DNA of 64,000 bases from Massilibacteroides vaginae. GTDB taxonomy: Bacteria > Bacteroidota > Bacteroidia > Bacteroidales > Tannerellaceae. The stretch is taken from the NCBI RefSeq assembly GCF_900178525.1, contig NZ_FXDJ01000009.1, positions 1,324,263 to 1,388,262 of the forward strand, in the 5' to 3' direction. The notes beneath the pieces are model-generated. The model saw only the letters and a program-made list of their open reading frames with translations, had not been told where the DNA came from and ran no database searches. Below, piece after piece: positions 1-9,581 of the stretch; positions within the stretch are counted from its first letter, which is position 1, and each line of letters opens with the position of its first letter. The position numbers were made by a program, and so were the translations under genes.

Positions 1-210
1 ACAAAAGCGTTATCTCAGATTCATTCAACCATAAACGTATTGCTTGTTAAGGCATGCGTAGATACATCTAAAGTGCATGCTCGGATTGTTCTTTCCAGAG
101 TTTGTGTTCCTAATATTAAATCTGCTGCAGAAATTAAACTTTTGAAATTACTTAAAGAACTAAACGGTACATTAAAAAAAGAGAGTCAAGTAATGGTGGA
201 AAACTTGTGA
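1..210 (+). CDS. C-terminal fragment of an unknown protein, cut by the left edge
   Basis: Frame 1 is open from the first base to a TGA at 208-210, giving 69 residues with no start inside the window. The fragment is Lys/Leu-rich, ends in ESQVMVENL, and has no membrane segment or motif I recognise. It lies upstream of the AraC-type regulator with a 143-bp gap in which I see no clear promoter or terminator. Read-through of a random frame for 70 codons is possible but its composition looks protein-like. Identity is unknown. Confidence 0.45.
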   Translation, partial: TKALSQIHSTINVLLVKACVDTSKVHARIVLSRVCVPNIKSAAEIKLLKLLKELNGTLKKESQVMVENL

Positions 211-353
211 TTTCAGACTATAAATCAATTGTGCATTGTTGTGAAAACGCTGGTTTTTCTGCTGATAGTTTGCGTTATCTGCTGACTTTTAACTACTTTT
301 GAATTATTAAAACCGGATAGCAGCTTTGCGTTGCTTATTGTTATACTAAATCT

Positions 354-2285
354 ATGCTTGATAACTATTTGAGGAAGTCTGTGCTGTTTTTGTTGTTTTG
401 GAGTTTCTGTCCTTTGTGGGTATTCTGTGCTTTTATGAAGCCTGACGGACCAGCTGCTCAGGAAGTTATTCCAACTTTGGTAATTCCGGATGAACTGACG
501 GGATATTCCGACCTTGATTGCTATTATTCCCAATTGCAAAAAAATAATCGTAGAGAGATTGAAGTTAGAAGACGTTTCTTGTTGGAAACGACATCAATCA
601 CGCAATTCTTTAATAATTATATAGAACGAGGAATTGATGTTGTGCGCGATACGGCTTCGGTTTTTGAACTTATTGACGACTATTATTATACTACCGAACA
701 GCGGCAAATGATCTTAAGTCAATTTTATGAAACGGCGCTTCAACGCAAAAGTGAATCACTGAAACGGATGGCGGATCTGCTTCAGGGACGGTTGATTGAT
801 TCTTCCGATGAAAAAATTAACTGGTTTGAAGAGCTGATTAGTCGATGCCACAAGGCGGGCGACAGGGATTTGGAAGCTCTTGTGTTGAATGAGTTGAGGT
901 TCCACTGTTTTGAGAATGAAAACCAGGCAAACGGGTTTCATTATGTACAACGGTTGGTGGATCTGCTGGAAAAAACCGGAAACGATTATCCTTTAAAGGG
1001 ACAGTTCTATAGTTGGATCGGAACGAATTATTATAGGTTTAAAGATTATGACCGGGCACTTTATTTTCTGCATAAAGGGCTTTCTTATAGGGGGCATTAT
1101 GATATACGTTCTTATGTACGCACCTGTTTGACCGCATGGAATCATCTGGCTACCTATTATCAGACTTTGGGAGAGGTTGACTCGACGGTCTATTATAATC
1201 GCACCATACTGCTGAGTACGGAAGGTACGGCCGATTATCCGATACATATAAGTATTGCCTTATGTAATTTGGCGCGGATCGAGATGGCTAATGGGAATTA
1301 TGATGCCGCTATTGCCATGCTTCAGGCCGGACTGATCAATATTGAAGATGAGCCTACGGCTTGGGATTTTCATATTGGCATCTATTTGTCATTGGGTGAA
1401 TGTATGCTTGTTAAAGAAAATCTGCCGGCTGTAGTTGGATATATGGATAAAATCAGAGACGCGCTCCCCGATTTCCCCGAAAGTACTCAAATGTATAGGT
1501 TCAAAGATCTGTTTGCTTTGGAAAGTAAGTATTACTCTCGCTTAGGACAGTATGACAAGGCTGCCGTAAGTCTTGACTCCGCACAGTTTTGCGCACAGCG
1601 ATACGAGCAATTGACCGGACAGCATTTTATCGTGATCGGTGAACAGCAACTGAAGGAGGTTGAACTACTTCTGAAAAATGCACAGATTGCCAAACAAAAG
1701 AACATTATCTTTTTTACGTTGCTGATTATGGGCTTGATCAGCACTGGTCTGTTTGTGATTGCGCGACTTTACCGGAAGAAAAACGCAGCATACAAAGAGT
1801 TGGTCAGGAAGGCCAATACGTGGGCGTATGAAGATAAGACTTCCTTAACATTGAAGATACAAGAAAAGGAGGATAATAATGATCCCATTACGGATGAAGA
1901 GATTTGCATTATGGAACGTATTGATGCGGAAATGATATCGCATCATCTTTATCGTGAAACAGGGCTTACCGCCGAATCACTGGCGGAGCGTATGGGTATA
2001 CACCGCAACCAACTATCCCGTGCCATTAATAAAGTTACCGGGGGAAATTTCAATAATTATATCAATAGCCTGCGTATTAAAGAAGCAGTAAGACTTATCT
2101 CCGCGTCAACGCATAAAGAGTTATACATAAACGAACTTTATGAACGTATCGGCTTTACAAATCGTTCTACTTTTTACCGTATTTTCAAACAATTTACCGG
2201 ACTTTCTCCCATCGAATTCCAAAAAAAGAAAGATAAATCGCTCAGTGCTGATTTTTTAACAAAAAGGGAAGGTGTTGACAATTAG
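354..2285 (+). CDS. TPR-repeat, membrane-anchored AraC-family transcriptional regulator
   Basis: A 643-residue one-protein sensor/regulator of the type common in Bacteroidales. An N-terminal hydrophobic signal/anchor (about residues 8-27) is followed by a TPR-like helical region (about 80-440; e.g. YSWIGTNYYRFKDYDRALYF), one transmembrane helix (about 448-468, IIFFTLLIMGLISTGLFVI) and a C-terminal AraC helix-turn-helix pair (about 530-625; AESLAERMGIHRNQLSRAIN and IGFTNRSTFYRIFKQFTG). By family analogy the TPR part is periplasmic and the HTH cytoplasmic; the inducer is unknown. A strong terminator follows. It probably controls the downstream lipoprotein and aerolysin-like gene, which is inference from adjacency. 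Confidence 0.85.
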   Translation: MLDNYLRKSVLFLLFWSFCPLWVFCAFMKPDGPAAQEVIPTLVIPDELTGYSDLDCYYSQLQKNNRREIEVRRRFLLETTSITQFFNNYIERGIDVVRDTASVFELIDDYYYTTEQRQMILSQFYETALQRKSESLKRMADLLQGRLIDSSDEKINWFEELISRCHKAGDRDLEALVLNELRFHCFENENQANGFHYVQRLVDLLEKTGNDYPLKGQFYSWIGTNYYRFKDYDRALYFLHKGLSYRGHYDIRSYVRTCLTAWNHLATYYQTLGEVDSTVYYNRTILLSTEGTADYPIHISIALCNLARIEMANGNYDAAIAMLQAGLINIEDEPTAWDFHIGIYLSLGECMLVKENLPAVVGYMDKIRDALPDFPESTQMYRFKDLFALESKYYSRLGQYDKAAVSLDSAQFCAQRYEQLTGQHFIVIGEQQLKEVELLLKNAQIAKQKNIIFFTLLIMGLISTGLFVIARLYRKKNAAYKELVRKANTWAYEDKTSLTLKIQEKEDNNDPITDEEICIMERIDAEMISHHLYRETGLTAESLAERMGIHRNQLSRAINKVTGGNFNNYINSLRIKEAVRLISASTHKELYINELYERIGFTNRSTFYRIFKQFTGLSPIEFQKKKDKSLSADFLTKREGVDN

Positions 2286-2326
2286 TAAAATACCCTCTCT
2301 TGATATACAATAATGATACAATTTGC

Positions 2327-2356
2327 AAAATGGGACTACTTTTCGAGTCCCATTTT
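2327..2356 (+). terminator. Rho-independent terminator after the AraC-type regulator
   Basis: Perfect 11-bp stem AAAATGGGACT / AGTCCCATTTT with an 8-nt loop, followed by a T-rich run (TTTTTTATTTT). It separates the regulator from the downstream lipoprotein gene, so the two are separate transcription units. Confidence 0.85.
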
Positions 2357-2433
2357 TTATTTTAGCTCTCGTCTTTTAAGCGTAATAAATGATTAAACCA
2401 CGAATCATATAATAACATTAATAAACTTTTTAG

Positions 2434-4041
2434 ATGAAAACAGTAAATTCTATTTTAGGGATAATACTATCTCTTACCTTTCTCCTTTCGGGTTGCATGA
2501 AGGATGATATTGATGAATTGCGTCGTCAGCAAGCTGAAAGCGATGAGCGTTTAACGGCATTGGAAGATTGGCAGAAAAGCACGAACAGTCAGATTGCTTC
2601 ACTTCAGGGACTTGTCAATGCACTTGAAAATAACGACTATGTTACCGGTGTGTCGCCAGTGAAAGAAGACGGAGTAGAGATAGCTTACACCATCTCCTTT
2701 TCCAAAAGTTCGCCTATTACCATATACCATGGGAAAAAAGGAGAAAAGGGGGATGCCGGTAAGGATGCTCAGGCTCCCTCGATTGGGATTGCAAAACATA
2801 CTGATAGTAAATATTATTGGACATTAGACGGGCAATGGCTTTTGGACGAAAGTGGTAAAAAAATTCCCGTTACCGGAGATAAAGGGGATAAAGGTGATCA
2901 GGGCAACCAGGGTGCAACAGGCAGTACAGGTGCTCAAGGACAAAACGGTGTTCCTCCAAAAGTCGCTATCGGAAGTGATAACTATTGGTATATCTCGACC
3001 AACGGAACAGCAACCGGAATTCCTCCTGCAATCGGTTGGACAAGTACAGGGGTAAAAGCTACCGGAGCTAAAGGAGACATAGGTCCCGTTGGACCAACCG
3101 GTCCACAGGGTGACCAAGGTGACGCTATTTTTGCAGCCGATGGCATTGATCTCACGAATGAAGATTATGTGATCTTTACATTAGCTGACGGTGTGACTAC
3201 TATCAAACTGCCCAAATACAAATCAATAGGTATCAGCTTTGACCAGCCGGGAATCTTTGCGGCAGGTACAACACAAACAATTAACTACACAAGTACAGGT
3301 ACAACTGAACCAACAAATATCCGGATAGTAGATGTTCCGGTAGGTTGGAAAGTAACGGTCAATTCAACTCAAAAAACATTCACAGTTGTTGCCCCAACTA
3401 CTATTGCCGCTGATAATTTCGAAGGGGAACCAACTGTATTGATTGGTATTGATAATGAAGTCGTAGCGATGTATGGATTGAAAATTAGAGCTGAAGGTTT
3501 CTACCGAGTTGGAGACTATTACCCAGATCCCATGGCGATATATGAAAATGGAGTGCTCAAAAGTGGCACGGTTGCTGTTGGTGTAGTGTTCTTGTTGGAT
3601 AATCACAGTGCTGGAGACTATCCATATAGCAAAGTTAGCCGACATGGAAAAATGGTAGGATTGTATGAACGGGTAGTCGGTACTTTGGATGAAACTTGGG
3701 CTACAGATTACGGGATTACCTATAATGCAGCTGCAGGGTGGTATATGCCAGCATATGGCGCTAACGATTACGATGCTCTCTATTGTGCTTACAATGGAAT
3801 GACTTATGAGACATGGAACATAGGGAAACCAAATGATATAAGTAAAAACTATACAGAACGCACTTGGTTCAGGACGAAAATAACTGATGCTGGAGGTGAT
3901 AATATAACAGATTCCTGGTATTGGGTATCATCTAGGGATGCTATAGGCAATGCTTATCGTCTTCATTTTAATTCAGGAAATGTAGAAATATCAGGATTTA
4001 ACCTATCAAGTAATAAAACGCGTGCTATAAAAACATTTTAG
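2434..4041 (+). CDS. Collagen-like surface lipoprotein (PL29-N-terminal-like)
   Basis: A 535-residue lipoprotein. The signal peptide ends in the lipobox LLSGC (Cys21), and MKDDIDELRRQ follows with a short predicted coiled coil (about 24-66). Three collagen-like Gly-X-Y tracts occur at about residues 103-111, 148-172 and 211-230 (KGEKGDAGK, GDKGDKGDQGNQG, GPVGPTGPQGDQGD), interleaved with a repeated module containing YYWTLDGQWL and NYWYISTNG. A beta-rich middle follows, then a C-terminal domain (about 365-535) rich in W/Y/G (GWYMPAYGAND, SWYWVSSRD) like DUF1566/FISUMP-type surface domains. Such N-terminal modules are often annotated as PL29 N-terminal in Bacteroides; I see no catalytic domain. 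The next gene starts 11 bp downstream, so they are likely cotranscribed. Confidence 0.8.
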   Translation: MKTVNSILGIILSLTFLLSGCMKDDIDELRRQQAESDERLTALEDWQKSTNSQIASLQGLVNALENNDYVTGVSPVKEDGVEIAYTISFSKSSPITIYHGKKGEKGDAGKDAQAPSIGIAKHTDSKYYWTLDGQWLLDESGKKIPVTGDKGDKGDQGNQGATGSTGAQGQNGVPPKVAIGSDNYWYISTNGTATGIPPAIGWTSTGVKATGAKGDIGPVGPTGPQGDQGDAIFAADGIDLTNEDYVIFTLADGVTTIKLPKYKSIGISFDQPGIFAAGTTQTINYTSTGTTEPTNIRIVDVPVGWKVTVNSTQKTFTVVAPTTIAADNFEGEPTVLIGIDNEVVAMYGLKIRAEGFYRVGDYYPDPMAIYENGVLKSGTVAVGVVFLLDNHSAGDYPYSKVSRHGKMVGLYERVVGTLDETWATDYGITYNAAAGWYMPAYGANDYDALYCAYNGMTYETWNIGKPNDISKNYTERTWFRTKITDAGGDNITDSWYWVSSRDAIGNAYRLHFNSGNVEISGFNLSSNKTRAIKTF

Positions 4042-4111
4042 TTAATAAATAATGGGCGGATTCCGAAAAGCCGGAAAGAGAGTAGGAAAATACAATACTA
4101 ATTATATCACT

Positions 4112-5176
4112 ATGAAAATTCAAATTAACATGTTCGAAAAAAGGAAGGAAAAAGGAATGTTGAAATTGATTCTGAAGCAAAGTTTGATATGCATGTGTTT
4201 TATCATGTTCGCTCCTCAGTTATTTTATGGACAACAAATGGCAAACAGTTTCGAAAAACAGTCAAAAAAACTCGAAAATAATGGAATGAATGCGACTACA
4301 TTTGACTTTGGCGTAGGCGAATGGAAATACGTGATTGTTCGGATGCATGGCACATATCAAACCATGTTTGCTAAACCATCCCAGAATTTTGCTGTTTCTG
4401 TTTTGAGAAACGGATCCGGGAACGAAATTTTTAGAGGGGATCTATATGGAGATAGAGAAGAAACATATAAATTCAAAGAAGATAAAGAATTCGAACTTAA
4501 AGTGAGTGCAAAACTTATCAGTGTAAACGGGGCATCAGGAGCTTCTGCGGGAAATGTTGAAGTGCTGGCTTTCAGAGAAGAACCCGGTGTTTTTTATGTA
4601 ACAGAGGTAGTCTATCACATAGAAGATGCCTCTATGGCGGTTGAAACGAAAGAGTTTGGTGTAAAAGGGCAAGAAACAATTGAAATAAACGACACCAACG
4701 AAGAATCTGTTGGCACTTACAAAGTGACCTACACGGAAACAAAATCTCTTACATGGGAACAAGAGTCCACACATTCCGAAAGTGTTGATGTTTCTATCGG
4801 ATATAAAGCCGGTACTGGGGGTGGTTTTGAAGCTATGGTATCTCTTGCCGCAAGTTTTAAGTCTGCATATAAAACAGGCTCTGCAAAGCAAAATTCGGAA
4901 TCAATAGAACGCTCGGTTACCTATAAAGTACCCGCTCATACGCACAAGAGGATATTTGTAATGCAGACAACAAATATTTACAAAATGCCTTATACAATGA
5001 AAGGCTATACAACTGACAAGGATGGAGTCAGAACATATTCAGAGAGGAAGGATAAATGTAAATACGTGGAAGTACAGTCTACCCAAATACTACAGTCTAC
5101 CTTGAAAAAGGCGGGCACATTGGGAGCTGACGCAAATCCAGAAGTAATTGCCGAGTGGGGAGCCATCTTAAAATAG
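4112..5176 (+). CDS. Secreted protein with aerolysin/ETX-MTX2-like pore-forming pattern
   Basis: The open frame begins at 4052, but the N-terminal signal peptide (LKLILKQSLICMCFIMFAPQLFYGQQ) argues for a start at 4112 or, better, 4157. The mature part is beta-rich. The region around 4730-4960 has the hallmark of aerolysin-type toxins: long Ser/Thr-rich strands with alternating polarity around a central amphipathic hairpin (TWEQESTHSESVDVSIGYKA, then FEAMVSLAASFKSAYKTGSA, then SIERSVTYKVPAHTHKRIFV), including the VPAHT turn and a downstream MPYTMKGYT strand. Established: this family forms beta-barrel pores in target membranes. Inference: this is a secreted pore-former or adhesin. Family membership rests on pattern only. 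It is 11 bp after the collagen-like lipoprotein. Confidence 0.55.
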   Translation: MKIQINMFEKRKEKGMLKLILKQSLICMCFIMFAPQLFYGQQMANSFEKQSKKLENNGMNATTFDFGVGEWKYVIVRMHGTYQTMFAKPSQNFAVSVLRNGSGNEIFRGDLYGDREETYKFKEDKEFELKVSAKLISVNGASGASAGNVEVLAFREEPGVFYVTEVVYHIEDASMAVETKEFGVKGQETIEINDTNEESVGTYKVTYTETKSLTWEQESTHSESVDVSIGYKAGTGGGFEAMVSLAASFKSAYKTGSAKQNSESIERSVTYKVPAHTHKRIFVMQTTNIYKMPYTMKGYTTDKDGVRTYSERKDKCKYVEVQSTQILQSTLKKAGTLGADANPEVIAEWGAILK

Positions 5177-5231
5177 TAGAACCTCAATCCTGTATGAACG
5201 ATTTCCATTAATTGCGAAATTGATTTTTGAG

Positions 5232-5272
5232 ACAAAGGCTGTATTCCCATTGTTTGGGAACACAGCCTTTTG
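5232..5272. terminator. Bidirectional terminator between convergent genes
   Basis: Hairpin ACAAAGGCTGT-ATTCCC / GGGAAC-ACAGCCTTTTGT with a short loop, flanked by T- and A-rich sequence, between the plus-strand aerolysin-like gene and the minus-strand M16 peptidase. It can serve both. Confidence 0.8.
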
Positions 5273-5295
5273 TTAAATTATGATCGTTTAAAAAA

Positions 5296-8112
5296 TCAAG
5301 CTGCCGGTGTCATCACTACCTCGATCACGTTCTTTTGATCGACTAACTTTTTTAATGTTTCCTGTATTAAAGCCGGCGTTAAAGCGTTAACAGCGTTTTT
5401 GTAATCTTTCAGATTGTCGATGCCGTCTTCGTAATAGGCTTTGATTGTTCCTTTCCACCAGCTGTTTTCACGAAGGTTCTCTCCATAATTTTTCAGCATG
5501 TTTTCCTGAATTTTCTTAACCGCTTCCGGTGTCGGTCCGTTTGCTACAAGATCATTTACTTCCTGATGGATGATTCCCATTAATCGTTGTTGTTTTTCCG
5601 GATCTGTGTCAAACTGCATCAGAAGTGATGCTTGTTCAATAGGTGTGTTGCTGATTGAACCGCGAACACCTACACCGTACGAGCCTCCTTCTTTTTCACG
5701 GATACTTTCCATATAACGGTCGAAAAGAAGGTTTTCAATTGCTCTGATCGTTACGCTGTTTTGCAAAGTATACGGTAGGTCTCCTTTATAATAAATAAAG
5801 TTTGAGGCCTTTTTGACTTCCATTTCTTTTGCGAAATAGTTTTTTACGTCTCCTTTGGGTGAACGAACTTTATGGTCGGTGTACTCCTCTTTGATCTGTT
5901 CTGAAGGCAATCCTCCTAAATAAGTGCTGATTGCCTGACGTGTTTCGGGGTTTTTCGGGTCGATGTTACCAACAAAAACGAAGGTAAAGTCGGCTGGAAT
6001 GGCGAAGCGTTCTTTGAAAATAGCCAAAGCCTTATCCTGATCTATCTTTGACACGGTTTCAAGTTTTAAAGACACCGCGCGAGGATGATGCCCGCTTAAT
6101 ACCTGATTAACCGAATCGGAAAATGCCTGACGAGGGTCTTTTGCCGCGTTAGCTAAGCTGGTGTTCAGCATATTAATAAATGCTTGATGACTATTGTCGT
6201 CTTTGCGTGCGGCCGTAAAATTAAGATAAACCAATTGCAGCATGGTTTCGAAGTCGGATACAGACGAACTGCCGTTGAAGCCTTCTTCAAAATCACTGAT
6301 GTATGGGTTAACCGATGCGATCTTTCCGGTCAATGCCTTTTGCAGGTTTATCTGGCTAAAGTCGCCTAAGCCGTTATTTCCTACTATATGAGCGGCAAAC
6401 GTAGCAGATAGCAAATCGTCGGTATTATTAACTTTTGATATCCCTCCTTTACTGAATGCGGAAAGCTGGATTTCGTCTTTTTTGAATTCGGTGTGTTTAA
6501 GAACTACCTTAACACCATTGCTCAAAGTCCATTCTGTTGCACCTAAAGCTGTGTTTTCTGATTCTTTTACTATGCTGCCGGCAGCAGGAATAGCGTTGAT
6601 GATCGGTTTGCTCAAGTCTTCCTCTGCTTTTGCTGTAAGTTCAGCCTTGTCGGCTTTGTCGAACGCGGCGAGAATTTGTGCGTTGTCCGGTAATTTTACA
6701 GCCTCTTTTTCAGGAGCGGTAATGCTGATGATCAGGTTTTTGTCGGTAACATATTGTTGAGCTAATTGATTGATCATGGCCACATTCATTTGTGGCAGCA
6801 TCATTTGCAAGGTTTGATATTCCCATTCGATTCCCGGAATCGGTTCGTTTTCGAGGAAATGATTTACATATTCACGAACGTAGGTCGAACTTTTCTGATT
6901 TTCCCTGTCGTTGTAGTTCTTTTCCATACCTTTCAGCAAGTCGGTTTTAGCCCGTTCAAACTCGGAGTTTGTGAAGCCGAAGCGTTTGATTTTTTCGGCC
7001 TCCAGTGCCAATGCGTCAAAACCTTCCTGTTCTTGTGATTCTTTTGGGATACCGATCAGGATAAACGCGTCTTTAGGTCTGACGAGGTTGCCGTAGTAAG
7101 CAAAGCCGGCTACAAACGGGGCGTCTGCCTCTTGCGTTATTTCCGAAAACCGGTTGTTGATCATTGTAGAAATTAAGCTGTTGCTGATATGAAAAGCATA
7201 TCCGGAGATAGACTCCTTAATTTCAGTCGGCATGGGGTTTTTCTTGTAATCAAACTGTATCGTTGTGTAGCGCGCTTCGGGGTCTGTTATAACCGCTATA
7301 ATCGGTTCGTCGTTGTCGGCAAGTTCATGTACCGGACGTTCGCCGTAGTTAGGCATGCGCGGAATGTCGCTGAACATTGTTTTGATCTTAGCTTCGATCT
7401 TGTCCGCATCGATGTCTCCGACAACGATAATCGCCTGCAGGTCGGGGCGATACCATTTGTGATAAAAATCACGGATAGCCTGGTGTTCGAAATTCCGGAT
7501 CACGGCCGTATCTCCGATTACATCGCGTTTGGCGTATTGTGATCCCGGATATTTAAGGGCGTTGCTTTTCTTCCACATACGTCTTTCCGGACCCTGTCCC
7601 GTACGCCATTCTTCCGTAATTACACCACGTTCACTATCGATCTCTTCTCCTTCAAGCAGAATGAAGTTCGACCAGTCGTGAAGCACAAGCAAGGCGCTGT
7701 CGATAATGCCTTCACGTGTGGTAGGAACAGAGGAAAGGTTGTAAACCGTTTCATCTAATGATGTATAGGCATTTATCTCATAGCCGAAACGAACACCGAC
7801 AGATTCCATATAATTTATGATTCCTTTGCCGGGGAAGTTCTTCGTTCCGTTGAAAGCCATGTGTTCCAGAAAATGAGCTAATCCATTCTGGTCGTCATTT
7901 TCCAGACTTGCACCTACGTTTTGTGCGATATAAAATTCCGCGCGTTCTTTCGGTTCCTGGTTAGCGCGGATATAATACGTTAAGCCATTTTCCAACTTTC
8001 CGTATCTCAATGCAGGATCCTTAGGTAATGGGGGGGCTTGTTGTGCCTGCAATCCGGTAAAGCCGACCGCAAGAGTTAGTAATAAAAGTAAAAGTTTCCC
8101 TCTTTTCATCAT
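5296..8112 (-). CDS. M16 family zinc metallopeptidase (insulinase/pitrilysin-like)
   Basis: A 938-residue exported protein with a Sec signal peptide (KLLLLLLTLAVGFTGLQAQQ). The inverted zinc motif HFLEH is at residues 80-84 (H80, E83, H84), in the canonical context GLAHFLEHMAFNGTKNFPG, with the conserved distal Glu region ERGVITEEWRTGQG about 75 residues later. The length fits two tandem M16 halves (active N-half; C-half lacking HxxEH), as in periplasmic Bacteroidales M16 proteases. It likely degrades peptides in the periplasm or outer membrane. It lies downstream of the esterase with a 91-bp gap and the same strand. No anomalies seen. Confidence 0.93.
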   Translation of the reverse strand: MMKRGKLLLLLLTLAVGFTGLQAQQAPPLPKDPALRYGKLENGLTYYIRANQEPKERAEFYIAQNVGASLENDDQNGLAHFLEHMAFNGTKNFPGKGIINYMESVGVRFGYEINAYTSLDETVYNLSSVPTTREGIIDSALLVLHDWSNFILLEGEEIDSERGVITEEWRTGQGPERRMWKKSNALKYPGSQYAKRDVIGDTAVIRNFEHQAIRDFYHKWYRPDLQAIIVVGDIDADKIEAKIKTMFSDIPRMPNYGERPVHELADNDEPIIAVITDPEARYTTIQFDYKKNPMPTEIKESISGYAFHISNSLISTMINNRFSEITQEADAPFVAGFAYYGNLVRPKDAFILIGIPKESQEQEGFDALALEAEKIKRFGFTNSEFERAKTDLLKGMEKNYNDRENQKSSTYVREYVNHFLENEPIPGIEWEYQTLQMMLPQMNVAMINQLAQQYVTDKNLIISITAPEKEAVKLPDNAQILAAFDKADKAELTAKAEEDLSKPIINAIPAAGSIVKESENTALGATEWTLSNGVKVVLKHTEFKKDEIQLSAFSKGGISKVNNTDDLLSATFAAHIVGNNGLGDFSQINLQKALTGKIASVNPYISDFEEGFNGSSSVSDFETMLQLVYLNFTAARKDDNSHQAFINMLNTSLANAAKDPRQAFSDSVNQVLSGHHPRAVSLKLETVSKIDQDKALAIFKERFAIPADFTFVFVGNIDPKNPETRQAISTYLGGLPSEQIKEEYTDHKVRSPKGDVKNYFAKEMEVKKASNFIYYKGDLPYTLQNSVTIRAIENLLFDRYMESIREKEGGSYGVGVRGSISNTPIEQASLLMQFDTDPEKQQRLMGIIHQEVNDLVANGPTPEAVKKIQENMLKNYGENLRENSWWKGTIKAYYEDGIDNLKDYKNAVNALTPALIQETLKKLVDQKNVIEVVMTPAA

Positions 8113-8203
8113 GTTAAATTTATTTTGAATAAAAACAGCTGTAAATATACCTTATAAAACAATTTCCGAGGATTGTAAGTTCTGAATTTTAGCTAACAAA
8201 CAG

Positions 8204-9397
8204 TTATTTAAATAACATAGGCGCGAATTCAGACAGGTAAATGCGCCAGTTTTTCCAGATATGTCCTTCGTCCGACTCCCGATATACGTATTTACAGCCC
8301 ATATCGTCTAATTTTTTCCGGAAATCCACATTATTTTTGTATAGAAAATCAGTTTTTCCAATCGCGATCCAGTAAAGTTTTGGATTTTTGGCGAACTGAA
8401 CCTTCAGCTTGTCGTCCATATTCCGGTAAATCGGAGATTGAACATCTTCACGCGGGAGTATAGCCGCTGAAAAAAGTCCGACGTAATCAAAAACATCCGG
8501 ATACTCTTTCGAAATGTGTAAAGAATGAAATCCGCCCATAGATAATCCGGCAATTGCCCGTGCCGATTTCTGTTTCTCTACCCTGAATGTACTTTCGATA
8601 AATTGAATAACATCCGGAAAGCTACCCTCCATTTCTCCGTCCATTGTTTTGGGTAATTGCATGGTTGGTTTTACCAAGCCTAAGCTCGATTCTCCGGGTG
8701 CGGCTTCCTGGTGTACATTCCCATTTGTCATAACCACCAGCATCGGTTTGGCTTTTCCCTGTGCGATCAGATTATCTAAGATCTGCACTGTGCGTCCAAG
8801 TGTAACCCAGGCTTCTTCGTCACCTCCCATACCGTGTAAAAGATAAAGTACCGGATAGGATTGTGTGCTTTTCTCATACCCTGCAGGGGTGTAAACCGTC
8901 AGCCTGCGCGTCATATTAAGCGTAGGACTCTCGTACCAGTAACGTGCCACGGTTCCGTGAGGAACGTTTTTTACACTGTATAGGTCTCCGGCTCCGCCCT
9001 TGATAATAAATATATTGGTAACCGAAGCCACGTCGCGGTTCAGATAAACGTTATTCGGATCAGTAACTTTCAATCCGTCCATTATAAAGGAATAGCTGTA
9101 GAGTTCTGAAGGCAACGGTTGTAGTGTAGTATATTCCCACACATTGTCCTTGTTTTTTTGAAGATCGGCTGATCCCGGCACGTCTGTTTCTCCAAAAGGC
9201 GTTTGTGCCTTTACTGTGGGCAGAAAGTCTCCGGTAACTTGTACCTTTTTCGCATCCGGAGCCTGAAAGCGAAAAGTGACCGTATTATCGGGATTGATCT
9301 CCGGAGAGATAATGCTTTGACCTCCCCACAAGGCTTGCTGGGCAGAGGCGGAAACACTCAGCAGAAATGTAACCGCAAAGAGTAAAAAGTTTTTCAT
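8204..9397 (-). CDS. Secreted alpha/beta-hydrolase esterase (CE1/feruloyl-esterase-like) with N-terminal E-set domain
   Basis: A 397-residue protein with signal peptide (MKNFLLFAVTFLLSVSASAQQ). An N-terminal CBM48/E-set-like beta domain (about 30-125; VTFRFQAPDAKKVQVTGDF) precedes an esterase-D-type alpha/beta hydrolase. Visible motifs are YPVLYLLHGMGGDEEAW (oxyanion region), the nucleophile elbow GLSMGG with Ser, and a C-terminal His in DEGHIWKNW. Family members hydrolyse carbohydrate-linked esters such as feruloyl or acetyl groups; the substrate here cannot be told. It sits between the M16 peptidase and serine palmitoyltransferase on the same strand, with an inverted repeat upstream that separates it from spt. 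Confidence 0.85.
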   Translation of the reverse strand: MKNFLLFAVTFLLSVSASAQQALWGGQSIISPEINPDNTVTFRFQAPDAKKVQVTGDFLPTVKAQTPFGETDVPGSADLQKNKDNVWEYTTLQPLPSELYSYSFIMDGLKVTDPNNVYLNRDVASVTNIFIIKGGAGDLYSVKNVPHGTVARYWYESPTLNMTRRLTVYTPAGYEKSTQSYPVLYLLHGMGGDEEAWVTLGRTVQILDNLIAQGKAKPMLVVMTNGNVHQEAAPGESSLGLVKPTMQLPKTMDGEMEGSFPDVIQFIESTFRVEKQKSARAIAGLSMGGFHSLHISKEYPDVFDYVGLFSAAILPREDVQSPIYRNMDDKLKVQFAKNPKLYWIAIGKTDFLYKNNVDFRKKLDDMGCKYVYRESDEGHIWKNWRIYLSEFAPMLFK

Positions 9398-9500
9398 AAT
9401 GATTGTAATAATGGTTTCTAATCTAATGTAGCAAAGTAAAGAAAATGTTTGCTTTCTTTTTCTGTTTATCCTTATTATTTAAACAGGCTCTAAACTAAAA

Positions 9501-9552
9501 CATTTCGCCCCTACGAAATATAAAAATGATTTATACTTGTAGGGGCGAAATG
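9501..9552. terminator. Long 14-bp inverted repeat, probable terminator after spt
   Basis: Perfect arms CATTTCGCCCCTAC and GTAGGGGCGAAATG separated by a 24-nt AT-rich loop. It lies in the 184-bp gap between spt and the esterase. There is no strong T-run, so it may also be a palindromic repeat; I see no second copy in the window. Confidence 0.5.
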
Positions 9553-9581
9553 CTTATGTCCATATTTCTGTTTGGTATGGA

